Source: a virus
Direction: 5' to 3' (one strand)
IMG/VR virus record: IMGVR_UViG_3300036770_003868
Span: 1 to 38,323 of that record
DNA length: 38,323 bases
Below are positions 11,599-21,500 of this stretch, in pieces. How positions within the stretch are numbered: position 1 is the first letter of the stretch; every line of letters begins with the position of its first letter. A model generated the notes under the pieces. The model saw only the letters and a list, made by a program, of their open reading frames with translations. It did no database searches and was not told the origin of the DNA. The position numbers and the translations under genes are program-made.

Positions 11599-13017
11599 TT
11601 ATTCTTCCTCAACGGAAATAACTCGCCCCCGACCCGTTCCCTGGCGTGGCGTAAACGGAGGTGGTGCGCCAGGTTCTCCGGGCCGCAGAAATAGACCGCC
11701 GCGCTGCGCTTGAGATTGCGTTGCGGCAGGTCCAATTCCTAGCAAGTTTTCAATTTGTGCCTGGCTTAACTGACCTTCTTTCGCCGCTGCATTTATTAGC
11801 CTTTGAAGTGACGATTTGAATTCTTGCGCCGCCTTCATTGCGGCTTCTGGTGTTTGAAGGCGGTTGCCCAGTCGCGTCATGGCTTTTTGCACTGATTGGC
11901 CTTCGCGATCACTGAGCGGTCCTAGTCCTTTCAATTGTTGCACTCCACCCAAGAAGGCTTGACCCGTTACTTGATCAAGCAGAACAAGCGCATCCGTCAC
12001 ATTATCCGGCGTTAAGTAAGCGGCAGGGTTGGCTGGATCAATTGAATACCGCGCAGCATTGAATTTCCCATATATGTTTTTGAAACCTGGGCTTGACATG
12101 AGCTGATCAATCAACCCAATGCCTTCTGAAAGCTGCCCAATTGTTTTTTCCGCTAATTGTTGTCTGTCTTGTAATTTCAGTTCAGCCGCAGCTTGTTTGT
12201 CCTCTCGTCGCGCTTGCGCTTCTTCTGACCGGAATGCAAGTTGCGCCGCCTGATAAGGCGTCAGAGAGCCTTCCGAAGATTGCGGCATTGGCGTCATGCC
12301 AGGAACTTTAACGAAGTTTCCTGATGTGGGATCGAACCGAAACATTGCCGGGTTGCCTTGCTCGTCCAAGCCTTCTTTGAATTCGGGTTTTGTTGTTTCC
12401 TCGCCCTTCGGGTTCATCACGGGCGGAGCGCCAAAGCCCTGACTCAGCATTGACCCAGGCGCTAGGACATTTGCCCCAAAGCCCGTTGCAAGCATCTTCC
12501 CGAACTCTTCCGGGTTTTGCCTAACCGCCATTTTCGCCCGCGCAGCTTCCTGAGGCGAGAGGCCCATGCCGTCGATCATCTGATCATATTGCGCCACCTG
12601 AGCGGCCAGCGCGCGTTGATCTTGTGCCGCCTGCACATTCTCGCGGCCACGCTTGGCGCTTTCTTCCGTGCGGAAAATATACTGAAGCGGCGTCATGCCC
12701 GTGTCGGGCGTGTACCCTAAAGGCCGCGCGATGGCGTTGAACAAACCAGGGCGACCGCGTGAGGATCGAGCCTCGGGCAATTGCATCGCCGGTTGCGACA
12801 AGGTGCGCTGCGTCGGAGCCTGTTGCATTGGCTGCGGTTGCGGTTGCGGTTGCGTCATCATGGGCACACGCTGGCCCATCATGGCCCGACCCGCTCCGGA
12901 CATAGGCATGTCCCGGCCCATGGCCGCAATCGCTGCAAGCTCATCCTCACGCATACGCGGGGAGACGTTTACACCCCGTCGATCCGGTACCCGCCGCCCG
13001 AACATTCCGCGCGCCAT
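11599..13017 (-). CDS. Putative internal virion / ejection protein, 472 aa
   Basis: The N-terminal 100 residues are basic and Met/Gln/Pro-rich (MMTQPQPQPQPMQQAP). The remainder is helical, with a charged coiled-coil stretch (EEAQARREDKQAAAELKLQ) and a folded-looking part around residues 290-420. It lies 2 bp upstream of the 660-aa protein, in the middle of the ejection-protein cluster. No family was recognised; the role is inferred from position and composition. Confidence 0.6.
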   Translation of the reverse strand: MARGMFGRRVPDRRGVNVSPRMREDELAAIAAMGRDMPMSGAGRAMMGQRVPMMTQPQPQPQPMQQAPTQRTLSQPAMQLPEARSSRGRPGLFNAIARPLGYTPDTGMTPLQYIFRTEESAKRGRENVQAAQDQRALAAQVAQYDQMIDGMGLSPQEAARAKMAVRQNPEEFGKMLATGFGANVLAPGSMLSQGFGAPPVMNPKGEETTKPEFKEGLDEQGNPAMFRFDPTSGNFVKVPGMTPMPQSSEGSLTPYQAAQLAFRSEEAQARREDKQAAAELKLQDRQQLAEKTIGQLSEGIGLIDQLMSSPGFKNIYGKFNAARYSIDPANPAAYLTPDNVTDALVLLDQVTGQAFLGGVQQLKGLGPLSDREGQSVQKAMTRLGNRLQTPEAAMKAAQEFKSSLQRLINAAAKEGQLSQAQIENLLGIGPAATQSQAQRGGLFLRPGEPGAPPPFTPRQGTGRGRVISVEEE

Positions 13018-13025
13018 GTCTCACC

Positions 13026-15389
13026 TCACCCAAACGGGGTCAAACCCGTAAAGCCGAAATCGGAAGTTCTAGTCGTCGTCCGCCCCGAGGTCGTGCCCTG
13101 CTGGTTCGTATTAACCAGGGTCGGAAGCTGGCCCAGAATGCTGTTGCGCACGCTCAATTCAAGCTGCAAGCGCTGCAGAGCGTCCGCCGCCTCGCGATCG
13201 AACTCCGCCCGCTGAGCAAGCAAGCGGGCCTGCTCAATCTCCCGTTCCGTCGCGCCAAGCCGCGCAAACTGGTCAACCGTCGCTTGCGCAAGCTGCGCCT
13301 GCTGTCCGGCAAACTGTCCAAGCAACCCGCCACCCTGTAGAGCCCTCTGCGCCGCCGCGTCTCGCGCCTGGGCGTTGGCAAGGTTCGCTTGCTGTTGAAA
13401 CTGAGCGTTGGACAACAAGCCCTGATTGAATGCCTCTGCGCCAAACTGGCCCGCCGCGTTCTGAGCCGCTGCGTTGAACTGCCCCGCCTGCTGCTGAAAG
13501 GCCGCCTGTTGTTGCGCAAACTCGTTCCGCGCCTGAGCATTCGCCTGGTCCACCGTAAGGCCCATTTGCGCAAGCTCGCTTGCGCGCCGGTTGACGGCCT
13601 CCTGATTGGCAAGCCCGGCTTGTTGAGTAAAGCCCGCCTGCGTCCGCGCAAATTCGTTCTGAGCCTGTGCATTCGCCTGATCAGCCGTGAGCCCCAGTTG
13701 CGCCAGTTCGGACGCGCGCCGGTTGATTGCTTCCTGATTTGCCAGTCCGGCTTGCTGTTGAAAGCCCGCCTGAGCTTGCGTGAACTGATTAGCCGCCCCG
13801 ACATTCGCAAGGCCCGCCTGCTGGGCAAGTTGCCCCTGCTCGATCGCCCGCTGGTTTTGCGCCGCGGCATTGAACTGTCCGGCCTGTTGCGCGAAGCCCG
13901 CCTGCTGCTGGGCAAATTCATTGCGCGCCTGCATGTTGGCTTGATCCGCCGTAAGCCCAAGCTGCGCCAGCTCTGAAGCCCGCTGATTGATTGCGGCCTG
14001 ATTTGCAAGCCCGGCCTGTTGCGCAAAGCCCGCTTGCGCTTGTGCAAATTGATTTTGCGCCCCCACGTTTGCAAGGCCGGTTTGTTGCGCCAATTGCGCT
14101 TGCTCTGCTGCGCGTTGATTAGCCGCCGCCTGATTTGCAAGTCCGGCCTGTTGCGCAAAGCCTGCCTGCTGTTGAGCAAATTCATTGCGCGCCTGAGCAT
14201 TGGCTTGTTCGACAGACAAACCAATCTGCGCCAGTTCTGAAGCCCGCTGATTGATCGCCGCCTGGTTCGCCAGGCTCGCTTGCTGTTCAAAGCCCGCTTG
14301 CGCTTGCCGCTGGGCGTTGATCTGCGCCACGTCCTGGCCAAGCAGACCAAGCCCCTGTTGAAATGCCTGATTGCGCAAGTTGGCTTCTGTGAGCGCCCGG
14401 TTCAATCCTGATTCAGCCGCAAACGCCCCCTCTCGGACCCCGTAACGTGATCCGCCAAAAGCGTTTTGCCCCGCCGCTTGCGCCGCCATCTGTGCGCGCT
14501 GTTGCGCGGCCTGCCGGTCAAACGCGGCCAGCGTTGGATTAACAAGCTGCTCTAGCTGCGGGTTCATGTACTCCCCAAGCAAGCCTAGACGGGTCCGGAT
14601 CTCTTCCGCCGGTCCAATCTGGGCCGCTTGCATACGCGCCGCTTCGCCAAGCTGAGGGGCGTTGATTTGCGCCGCTGGCCCTAGTTGAGCCGCTTGCATT
14701 TGCGCCGCTTCGCCAAGATTAACGCCGCCAAACATAGCCGCGGGGCCAAGTTGCGCCGCCTGCATACGCGCAGCTTCCCCAAGCTGAGGGGCGTTGACTT
14801 GTGCGGCTGGTCCAAGCTGCGCCGCCTGCATCTGCGCCGCATCGCCAAGATTGACACCGCCAAACATAGCCGCCGGGCCAAGCTGAGCCGCTTGCATCCG
14901 TTCGGCCTCACCCATCTGAGGGGCGCGCACCTGAGCCGCTCCGCCAAGCTGGGCCGCCTGCATGGTTTGGGCCGCGCCAAGCTGAGGCGCTCCGATTTGT
15001 GCAGCGGGCGCCATCTGCGCCGCTTGCATCGTTGAGGGAGTATAGCCCTGAAGCGCCCCGAGCTGGGCCGCCTGCGTCAGCGCCGGGCCTTGATTGACGC
15101 CCGTTTGAATCATGTTCTGCGCGTTGCTAAACAATCCCCCAATGTTCGCAAGGTTTTGATTGGCAAGCTGGCGCGCCTGCTGTTCGGCGCTGCTCAAGCC
15201 CGCCACCATTGGCCCGCTGTAGGCTCTGAACGGGTTAGCCTGATTATATTGCTGCAACGCGCTCAACATACCACCGGACAGGTCCTCAAAGCGACCTTGC
15301 GTCCACGGGTTAAGCGTCTGCTGTTGCGCGCTCGTCTGCTGCTGGTTAGACGTCTCAGTTGACTTCTTCGCGCTGCCGCTCAAGCTCAT
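13026..15389 (-). CDS. Repetitive Ala/Gln-rich internal virion protein, 787 aa
   Basis: Start ATG 15389 has a GGAGG site and overlaps the upstream stop (TAATG); a longer frame to 15479 lies inside the previous gene. Two repeat zones are clear. Residues about 130-270 contain ~16-residue units of the form AAQMQAAQLGPAAQ with APQLG or GGVNLG. Residues about 370-690 contain ~44-residue units (QQAGLANQAAINQRASELAQ then LGLTADQANAQARNEF). Hardly any aromatic residue or cysteine is present in the repeats, so an extended helical rod is likely. It may form part of the ejection core or tail tube. The DNA repeats are not identical, so they are old. Confidence 0.65.
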   Translation of the reverse strand: MSLSGSAKKSTETSNQQQTSAQQQTLNPWTQGRFEDLSGGMLSALQQYNQANPFRAYSGPMVAGLSSAEQQARQLANQNLANIGGLFSNAQNMIQTGVNQGPALTQAAQLGALQGYTPSTMQAAQMAPAAQIGAPQLGAAQTMQAAQLGGAAQVRAPQMGEAERMQAAQLGPAAMFGGVNLGDAAQMQAAQLGPAAQVNAPQLGEAARMQAAQLGPAAMFGGVNLGEAAQMQAAQLGPAAQINAPQLGEAARMQAAQIGPAEEIRTRLGLLGEYMNPQLEQLVNPTLAAFDRQAAQQRAQMAAQAAGQNAFGGSRYGVREGAFAAESGLNRALTEANLRNQAFQQGLGLLGQDVAQINAQRQAQAGFEQQASLANQAAINQRASELAQIGLSVEQANAQARNEFAQQQAGFAQQAGLANQAAANQRAAEQAQLAQQTGLANVGAQNQFAQAQAGFAQQAGLANQAAINQRASELAQLGLTADQANMQARNEFAQQQAGFAQQAGQFNAAAQNQRAIEQGQLAQQAGLANVGAANQFTQAQAGFQQQAGLANQEAINRRASELAQLGLTADQANAQAQNEFARTQAGFTQQAGLANQEAVNRRASELAQMGLTVDQANAQARNEFAQQQAAFQQQAGQFNAAAQNAAGQFGAEAFNQGLLSNAQFQQQANLANAQARDAAAQRALQGGGLLGQFAGQQAQLAQATVDQFARLGATEREIEQARLLAQRAEFDREAADALQRLQLELSVRNSILGQLPTLVNTNQQGTTSGRTTTRTSDFGFTGLTPFG

Positions 15390-15730
15390 TAGATGTCCCT
15401 CCGAAGCATGGGCCGCCAGCCAAGATTCCGAAGCACCCGCGCCCAGCCTTCCCGGCCTTCCGCCGTCAAGCCTGAGCATCCCAAGCGCCGCGCCAGATCC
15501 ACCGCGCTCGCCTCCATCTCGCGCAGTTCAGCCATTGAGCCGCCCGCAAGCCATACATGCAGCGTCTTTTGATCAAGGATCTGCGTCACCGCCGCGCTGC
15601 GCTTGCCCGGCCACAAAAGCGCATCACCGCTTGCAAGCTGCTCGTCCACATCCCGCAAGGTCTTACCCTCGCGCGCATGATCCAGCGCGCTTTGCAGGAT
15701 GGGGGCCAAAACGCCAAGGTCAGGTTTCAT
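15389..15730 (-). CDS. Conserved small phage protein, acetyltransferase-like fold suspected, 113 aa
   Basis: The protein has the pattern LLWPGKRSAAVTQI, then LHVWLAGGSMAELREME, then ARRLGCSGLTAEGREGWARV. I know this pattern from small phage structural-region proteins that look like shortened GNAT folds. It overlaps the hub gene by 4 nt (15727-15730) and the next gene by the TAATG junction. Its role in the virion is unknown. Confidence 0.6.
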   Translation of the reverse strand: MKPDLGVLAPILQSALDHAREGKTLRDVDEQLASGDALLWPGKRSAAVTQILDQKTLHVWLAGGSMAELREMEASAVDLARRLGCSGLTAEGREGWARVLRNLGWRPMLRRDI

Positions 15731-17325
15731 CGCGCGCCCCTTTGCGTGCCCTCAAAATTGAGAGGAGATAAGCGCCAAAATCCCGGCCCGCTATTGCTTT
15801 CAAGCCGTACCGCCATGAAGCGCCCGCTTGCCATAAAGTCAACCTTCTGGGAAGTCGTCAGCAAACTATACGGGCCGTAAGTGGCGTAGGAGGATTGAGG
15901 ATAAGCCTTTGTTTTGATCGACAGATTTACAACGCCCTGTTGATCGTCGAAATCCGGCCAAAGGCCCCGGACAAGCATGGTTTGCCCGCCCTCCGCCAGG
16001 CGGATGTCCCCGCTTTGAATAAAAGCGTTGATCAAGCCACCGTTCGCCGTGCGGCCTCGCTCATGCCAATAAACAAGCCCCGAGGCGTCCACCCCGACCG
16101 GATACTCAGACGGCGCCGCATCAAGAAAGGCCGTTCGCGCCAGAACATGCTTTCCCCAACCCTGCCCGAGCGTGCTGAAGTGGATCGCGCGGGAACATTC
16201 CAACCCGTCCCGGCTGTCCGGATAAAACCACCAGATTTCCCCATACTTGCTGATAGAGCCCGCAAAGATTTTTTCTTGCTGCACCGCCGCCAAGTTATCT
16301 TCAAACTCACGTTGAACCGGGCACACAAGGCGCTGAGGCTCGCCGCCGATCGGAGCGGCCAGGAAATCAAGGCTAGGCGTAATCCAATAAGCTGTCTGCC
16401 CAAGCATGGCGACTGCATTAGGCCCGACCAGTCCGGCATTGGCTGACTGGCGGGTGAAGCGGAATGTAACCGCTGGATCGCCTATGTATTGCTGAAAGAA
16501 GAGTTCCGTTTCCGACCAGATGAACGCCCCTTGAGCGGTCTTGATGGTCCGGATGAGACGTCCGTTTCCATCGAGGATTTGTTCGCCCGCATTGTTCGTC
16601 GCCGTCGTCGTCCAGCTATCAGGAGACTCAATATCACACCAGCGGATAGCCCTAGGGTTGAATAGATCAGTACTTTCTTCGTTGCATCCATAAGCCAAAA
16701 TCTGCCTTGAAGTGTCTGAAACTGAAATGGCGTAAACTTGCGTTGGGGCGTTTGGCAAGCGCTCTGCGGGCGCAGCAACATCATTCGTCCACCGATAAAT
16801 TGCCCCGCCTCTAGGGTTCGCTATGAGGTTCTGACCGTAACTGTCGAAGGTCCAGGTCAGCGGAAAACTATCGTTCGTCGTCGGCTCGCCGTAATCTCCA
16901 AGGCCATACGGCCCGACGCCATAGCCCAAGCCGCCTAAGCCGTTCTCATTGCCCGCCGTGAAGCTGCTTTCCAGAAGCGTTGTGGTTGAGCTGTCTTCCG
17001 CCAGAAGGTCGCCTTCATCCTCAAGAAGAAGCGTCTCATCTTCCGGCGTGATGTCGTATATCGTGCCGTCCTGCCAGACATAAAGGTTAGTGTGGGTTCC
17101 AATGGCAATGTTGAGCAAGCCAAGCCGATCGCGCCAAGCAAACAAGCCCCGAGCCTTGCCGGATACCGTGTCAACCGTGTTGGTTTCCCATCCGCCAATC
17201 ATCTGCGGTAATCCCGACCACCACCGCACAAGCGAGGCGTCTGACCAATTGCCCGTGTTTATCGCCGTCACCGTGTTATCAGTGACGACGCCTGGGCCGA
17301 TGGCGATCGGGATCCGGTTGCGCAA
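15727..17325 (-). CDS. Tail hub / packaged-DNA stabilisation protein, P22 gp10-like, 532 aa
   Basis: Beta-rich sequence with repeated aromatic motifs (GGWETN, LNIAIGTHTNLYVW, QILAYGCNEE, AFIWSETELFFQQY, EIWWFYPDS) is typical of the beta-propeller-like hub proteins related to P22 gp10. It starts at TTG 17325, with AAGG upstream and the previous stop overlapping (TAATTG); no nearby ATG fits. Known role of gp10: it joins the adaptor ring and the needle/fibres and closes the filled head. Position after the fibre genes and before the ejection proteins agrees. Confidence 0.7.
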   Translation of the reverse strand: MRNRIPIAIGPGVVTDNTVTAINTGNWSDASLVRWWSGLPQMIGGWETNTVDTVSGKARGLFAWRDRLGLLNIAIGTHTNLYVWQDGTIYDITPEDETLLLEDEGDLLAEDSSTTTLLESSFTAGNENGLGGLGYGVGPYGLGDYGEPTTNDSFPLTWTFDSYGQNLIANPRGGAIYRWTNDVAAPAERLPNAPTQVYAISVSDTSRQILAYGCNEESTDLFNPRAIRWCDIESPDSWTTTATNNAGEQILDGNGRLIRTIKTAQGAFIWSETELFFQQYIGDPAVTFRFTRQSANAGLVGPNAVAMLGQTAYWITPSLDFLAAPIGGEPQRLVCPVQREFEDNLAAVQQEKIFAGSISKYGEIWWFYPDSRDGLECSRAIHFSTLGQGWGKHVLARTAFLDAAPSEYPVGVDASGLVYWHERGRTANGGLINAFIQSGDIRLAEGGQTMLVRGLWPDFDDQQGVVNLSIKTKAYPQSSYATYGPYSLLTTSQKVDFMASGRFMAVRLESNSGPGFWRLSPLNFEGTQRGAR

Positions 17326-17451
17326 TTACTTGCCCTTCTTGCCCATAGGCTTCCCCTTGGGAGCCTTGTGCTCTTTCTTCTCCATCGCCGCTTGAGCGGC
17401 TTTCATTCCCTTCATTGTGTAAGGGAATTTCTTTCCATCGACGTTCGGCAT
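17326..17451 (-). CDS. Small basic phage protein, 41 aa
   Basis: ATG 17451 to TAA 17328-17326. The product begins MPNVDGKKFPYTMKGMKAA and ends in a lysine-rich tail (KGKPMGKKGK). Short proteins of this MP-x-V-x-GKKFPYT type recur among phage structural genes. It lies between the 46-aa basic protein and the hub gene, whose TTG start overlaps its stop. Function unknown. Confidence 0.75.
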   Translation of the reverse strand: MPNVDGKKFPYTMKGMKAAQAAMEKKEHKAPKGKPMGKKGK

Positions 17452-17452
17452 G

Positions 17453-17593
17453 TTATTTCCCCTTCTTCGGTTTGGACTTTCCCGCCGCGCTCAAGGCGAT
17501 CGCTACGGCTTGCTTTTGCGGCTTTCCCGCTTTCATTTCCGCACGAATGTTCGCGGAAACCACCTTGTTTGAAGACCCTTTCTTGAGCGGCAT
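17453..17593 (-). CDS. Small basic phage protein, DUF6496-like, 46 aa
   Basis: ATG 17593 to TAA 17455-17453. The sequence [20 protein letters not shown] followed by [20 protein letters not shown] is the pattern of a widespread family of short phage proteins (DUF6496 as I know it). It is strongly basic and might bind nucleic acid. It sits among tail genes, and 1 bp separates it from the 41-aa gene. Confidence 0.8.
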   Translation of the reverse strand: MPLKKGSSNKVVSANIRAEMKAGKPQKQAVAIALSAAGKSKPKKGK

Positions 17594-17596
17594 GTT

Positions 17597-18139
17597 CTAA
17601 CCTTTCAGGCTGATGGGACCCACGCCGAGCCAATCGCCCGCCGCGCTGTTAGCTACGATCATTTCATACATCGTCACCTTTTCCCCGCTCGTCAGCGGAG
17701 CAAGCTGGGCCGTCGAGTCGCCGAAGCGAGCAAGAAGGTTCTGAAGCATGGCCGCCAAGCGGTTGCGAAGATCTGTCACGCTCTCGTCAGGCTGAACAAA
17801 GGCCTGGAAGCTTGAAGGAATAACATCCGGAGCAACCGTCGCAGGCTTAGGGGCGTTGGAATAAATAGCGTTATCAATATCCATCTCAATGCCGGACTTC
17901 GTGCCGTCCACCGCCATTGTTCCTTGAACCCATTCGGTCAAAATCTCATCCGTCAGCTCGTTGTCAGGAATGAAGCTTTCCGGGACAGGAGGCTTAAGGA
18001 TCGCCGTTCCCGATCGCGAGAAGGTGTAGCCGTCTCGTGCGCCCGTCAAAGTCCAAGGGATCGAGCGCACAACGCCCGACAGTGAACCCATCGTGACTTT
18101 CTGAGGCTCTGCGAATGTCCAGTCGTAAAACGTGCTCAT
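17597..18139 (-). CDS. Hypothetical virion-region protein, 180 aa
   Basis: No family recognised. The N-terminal half looks beta-rich (TFSRSGTAILKPPVPESF). The C-terminal half holds a helix (VTDLRNRLAAMLQNLLARFG) and the end DWLGVGPISLKG. It lies between the tail-fibre accessory gene and the small basic proteins, so a baseplate, fibre-associated or head role is plausible. Confidence 0.7.
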   Translation of the reverse strand: MSTFYDWTFAEPQKVTMGSLSGVVRSIPWTLTGARDGYTFSRSGTAILKPPVPESFIPDNELTDEILTEWVQGTMAVDGTKSGIEMDIDNAIYSNAPKPATVAPDVIPSSFQAFVQPDESVTDLRNRLAAMLQNLLARFGDSTAQLAPLTSGEKVTMYEMIVANSAAGDWLGVGPISLKG

Positions 18140-18150
18140 TTTAAATCCCT

Positions 18151-18525
18151 TTAAATCCCTAGCGCTGAGAAGGATCCAATCGTTGTGTTCTTCGTCGTAT
18201 CGACCACCGTAACGGTTGAAGTGTCGGCTGTAGTCATACCGCTATCACGAAACGCCAGCGTGTCGCTATTTGCAACTGTGAGCGTCGTCCCGTTTGTGTA
18301 AGTCGTCCAAGCCCCTGAATTTTTGCTATATTGCTTTGTCCCGCCCGTGCCTCCGTCTACCAGATCAAGCCGGATGTTGCCGGGGTTAGTTGCCGGAACT
18401 GTAAGCGTCCGCGTTGCACTGGTCGCCGTTCCTGGAACCACCACGGACACAACGCCCCAATCCGTATTAACCGTGATTGGCTTTACGGAGCCCATCGAGG
18501 AAGCAAGCAGAGCGATTAGGCTCAT
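18151..18525 (-). CDS. Small beta-rich protein, 124 aa, probably fibre-associated
   Basis: ATG 18525 overlaps the fibre stop (ATGA) and follows GGAGG; a longer frame to 18552 would overlap the fibre gene needlessly. The sequence is rich in Thr, Ser and Val with almost no charged residues, beginning with a short hydrophobic stretch (MSLIALLASSMGS). It resembles Ig-like or bacterial surface-type beta domains. Position directly after the tail fibre suggests fibre decoration or cap. Confidence 0.65.
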   Translation of the reverse strand: MSLIALLASSMGSVKPITVNTDWGVVSVVVPGTATSATRTLTVPATNPGNIRLDLVDGGTGGTKQYSKNSGAWTTYTNGTTLTVANSDTLAFRDSGMTTADTSTVTVVDTTKNTTIGSFSALGI

Positions 18526-21500
18526 GTGACTGAGCCTCCCGAGACGACGCATTCCGTGGCGGATACGAAGAAAATTGAGGCCATGCCGTAAGCGGCGACT
18601 GTCCGGCTTCCCGTGGTAGACGTTCCATCCAGCCTCATTGTTGTAATCGTGCCGGCCGTGATCGTGCGGGAGCTTGAACCCGCGTAGACGACCACAACAT
18701 CCCCCGCAGCGAAGACACTGTTATTGATCGTGATGTTGCCCGTTAGCTGAATGGTCTTGTTGGCGCTTGCGCTTGTAAGCGTGCCCGTTGTCTCGCTTGA
18801 GGCGGCAATTCTTGCCAAAATTGTTGGAGCGGCTAGTTGCCCATTCGTGCGATTAAAGGACATATTTAGCGTAAGGTCGTTATTATAGACCACAAACGCA
18901 TTAGTTGCCGAAGTTCCTAAGTAACCGCGCACCGTCCCATTGTCTTTTAAAACAATGCTGTAATCGCTGGCAGTTGTGCGGTTAACGACGATCGGCTCTG
19001 CGCCGCTGGTTTGGAAGGTCTGCTGCGCCGTCCAAGTAATAGCCGTTCCGGGGAGGTTGCCTCCATGGTAAATGGTGTTCCCCGCTATTAACGGTACTGC
19101 TGAACTGTTTATGCTCAACGGCGTGGAAGAATATGAACCGCCAGAATAACGATTTACAAACAAACTTCCGTCAGCGTCATTATATCCAATATCGTATTTA
19201 ATTTCTGATGCTGTTGAAAACCGTAACCCGTTGTTGCTGCCCGCGACGACCCGAATGTTGACCGGGTATGACTGAGTCCAAGTAATAGCCGTTCCGGGGA
19301 GGTTGCCGGCGTCAAAAACGGTACTACCCGCAGCCGTTGTTAAAGCACCAGAAGTATTCAACACATAACGCGCCGTATTGTTTTGAAACAACACGAATGG
19401 GTAATTGCTATTTGTGCCTATTCCTCCTTGTTCCCCAGAGGGGCCATTTGTCCAATAGGCGCCAGAATAAGCGGTTCCGGTATAAACGATGTCCATTTGT
19501 CTTGTGTTATTGGACATGCCAATGCGAACTGAACCATTCGTATTTGTTGCTGTAGCATTTAAAGCATAACCATTTGTTGTTTGAAAATTCTGCACCGCCG
19601 TCCAAGTTAGCGCCGTGCCGGGGAGGTTGCCCGCGTGGTAAACGGTGTTGCCGCCCGCCGTTGGAGTTTGCGAAAATGCGACAACGTCGGAACCGTTAAT
19701 TGTGACCGCTGGCGTGCTGACATACCGTCCAATAACTAACAAGCCTGCGCCAAAACCGGATCCGGTTGCCGTAGACCAGATCGCCCATTTGTCGGTTGCT
19801 CCCGCTTGATTATTGTCAATAATCAAGCCCAAATTGTTTTGGGATCCTGTAATTAGAATGTGGCCAAGGTCAGAGCCCGGTGCGTTAAAGGTTTGTTGGG
19901 CGGTCCAACTAATTGCAGTGCCTGGAAGGTTGGCCGCATGGTAAACTGTGTTTCCATTGACTTGCAAAACATTGCTTGAAAGGAACGAGAATGAGGCCGT
20001 TCCGTTGTCGAAAAAGTCTAAATGTCCGCTTGAGTCGATTTCGATATCCCAAGCGTTAACATTGTGCCGAGATAGTCTGTAGGTTGGCGTTCCGGTCCAT
20101 GCCGTTAAATCTAGAACTGAATCACCGGTATTGATCGCCACCCCGCCGTTGTATCCCGGACCAACGTGCAACCGCGTTCCAGATGCGCTGGGGTTGATTG
20201 TTTGCGCCGCTGAAAACGTATTAGCCCCATCCAGATAGGGGATTTTCGTCCCGCTCGTCCCCGTGTCCGAGGCCATGAGGACGTTGGAGCCCTCAACCGC
20301 AATCCGGCCCGCACTGGCCCGCGTGATTGTTGTGTCTGTCGCGTGGCCGACATTGACCGCCGTAAACTGGGGGCTGTCTCCGGTCCCGAGCCCAAGATTA
20401 GTCGCAGCGCCCGCCGCCGTGCTGGCGCCTGTGCCGCCGTCTGCAACCGCAAGATCGGTAATCCCAGTGATTGAGCCGCCAGAAATAGAAACGGAGGACG
20501 CCGCCTGCGTGGCCATTGTGCCCAGCCCAAGCGTGGTTCGCGCCGTAGCTGCGTCCGCATCGTCTATGAGCGTTCGCGCGTAGCTGGTTAATGTGGTTGT
20601 CCCAGCTGTACCCGAGCCGGTGAAGTAAGGAAGCGCATCCGCCGCGCTGGTTACGCTCGCAAGCGCCGCAAGTTCGGGGTCATAGGCCTGGACATTGGTC
20701 CCGATCGCAAGCCCTAAGTTTGTGCGCGCCGTCGCCGCATCGCTCGCACCCGTTCCCCCGTCTGCAACCGCAAGATCCGTAATACCGGTTATAGAACCAC
20801 CAGAGATAGAAACGGAGGACGCCGCCTGCGTGGACATTGTGCCCAGCCCCAGGTTGGTCCGCGCCCCCGCCGCATCACTTGCCCCCGTGCCGCCATCTGC
20901 AACCGCTAGATCCGTGATGCCCGTAATTGAGCCGCCAGAGATAGAAACGGAAGAGGCTGCTTGAGTGGATATTGACCCGAGCCCGAGCGTGCTTCTAGCC
21001 GTTGAAGCGTCTACATCATCAATGAGAGTGCGCCCATAGCTGGTTAGTGTGGTTGTTGCAGCCGTGCCCGAGCCCGTGAAATAGGGAAGCGCATCTGCCG
21101 CGCTCGTAACGCCAGCAAGCGCCGCAAGCTCAGGGTCGTAGGCCTGGACGTTGGTCCCGATCGCCAGCCCTAGGTTTGTCCGAGCCGTCGCCGCGTCACT
21201 GGCCCCGGTCCCCCCGTCCGCGACTGCAATGTCCGTAATGCCTGTAATTGAGCCGCCGGAGATTGAAACAGAGGAGGCCGCCTGAGTGGCCATTGTGCCC
21301 AAGCCCAGATTAGTCCGCGCCGTTGCCGCATCACTTGCCCCCGTCCCCCCATCGGCGACCGCAAGATCCGTAATCCCGGTCACGCTCCCGCCCGTAATCG
21401 CTACGTTATTAGCGTACTGAGTGGCGATTGTCCCAAGGCCCAGAGTCGTCCTCTGCGCTGCGTTGTCCGCATCATCCACCAGCGCCCGGCCCGCCGCCGA

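Noticed and set aside
13154-14350. A 398-residue arginine-rich minus-strand frame inside the 787-aa gene
   Set aside because: It is an alternate frame of a GC-rich repetitive gene; Arg/Leu/Ser richness is typical of such shadows.
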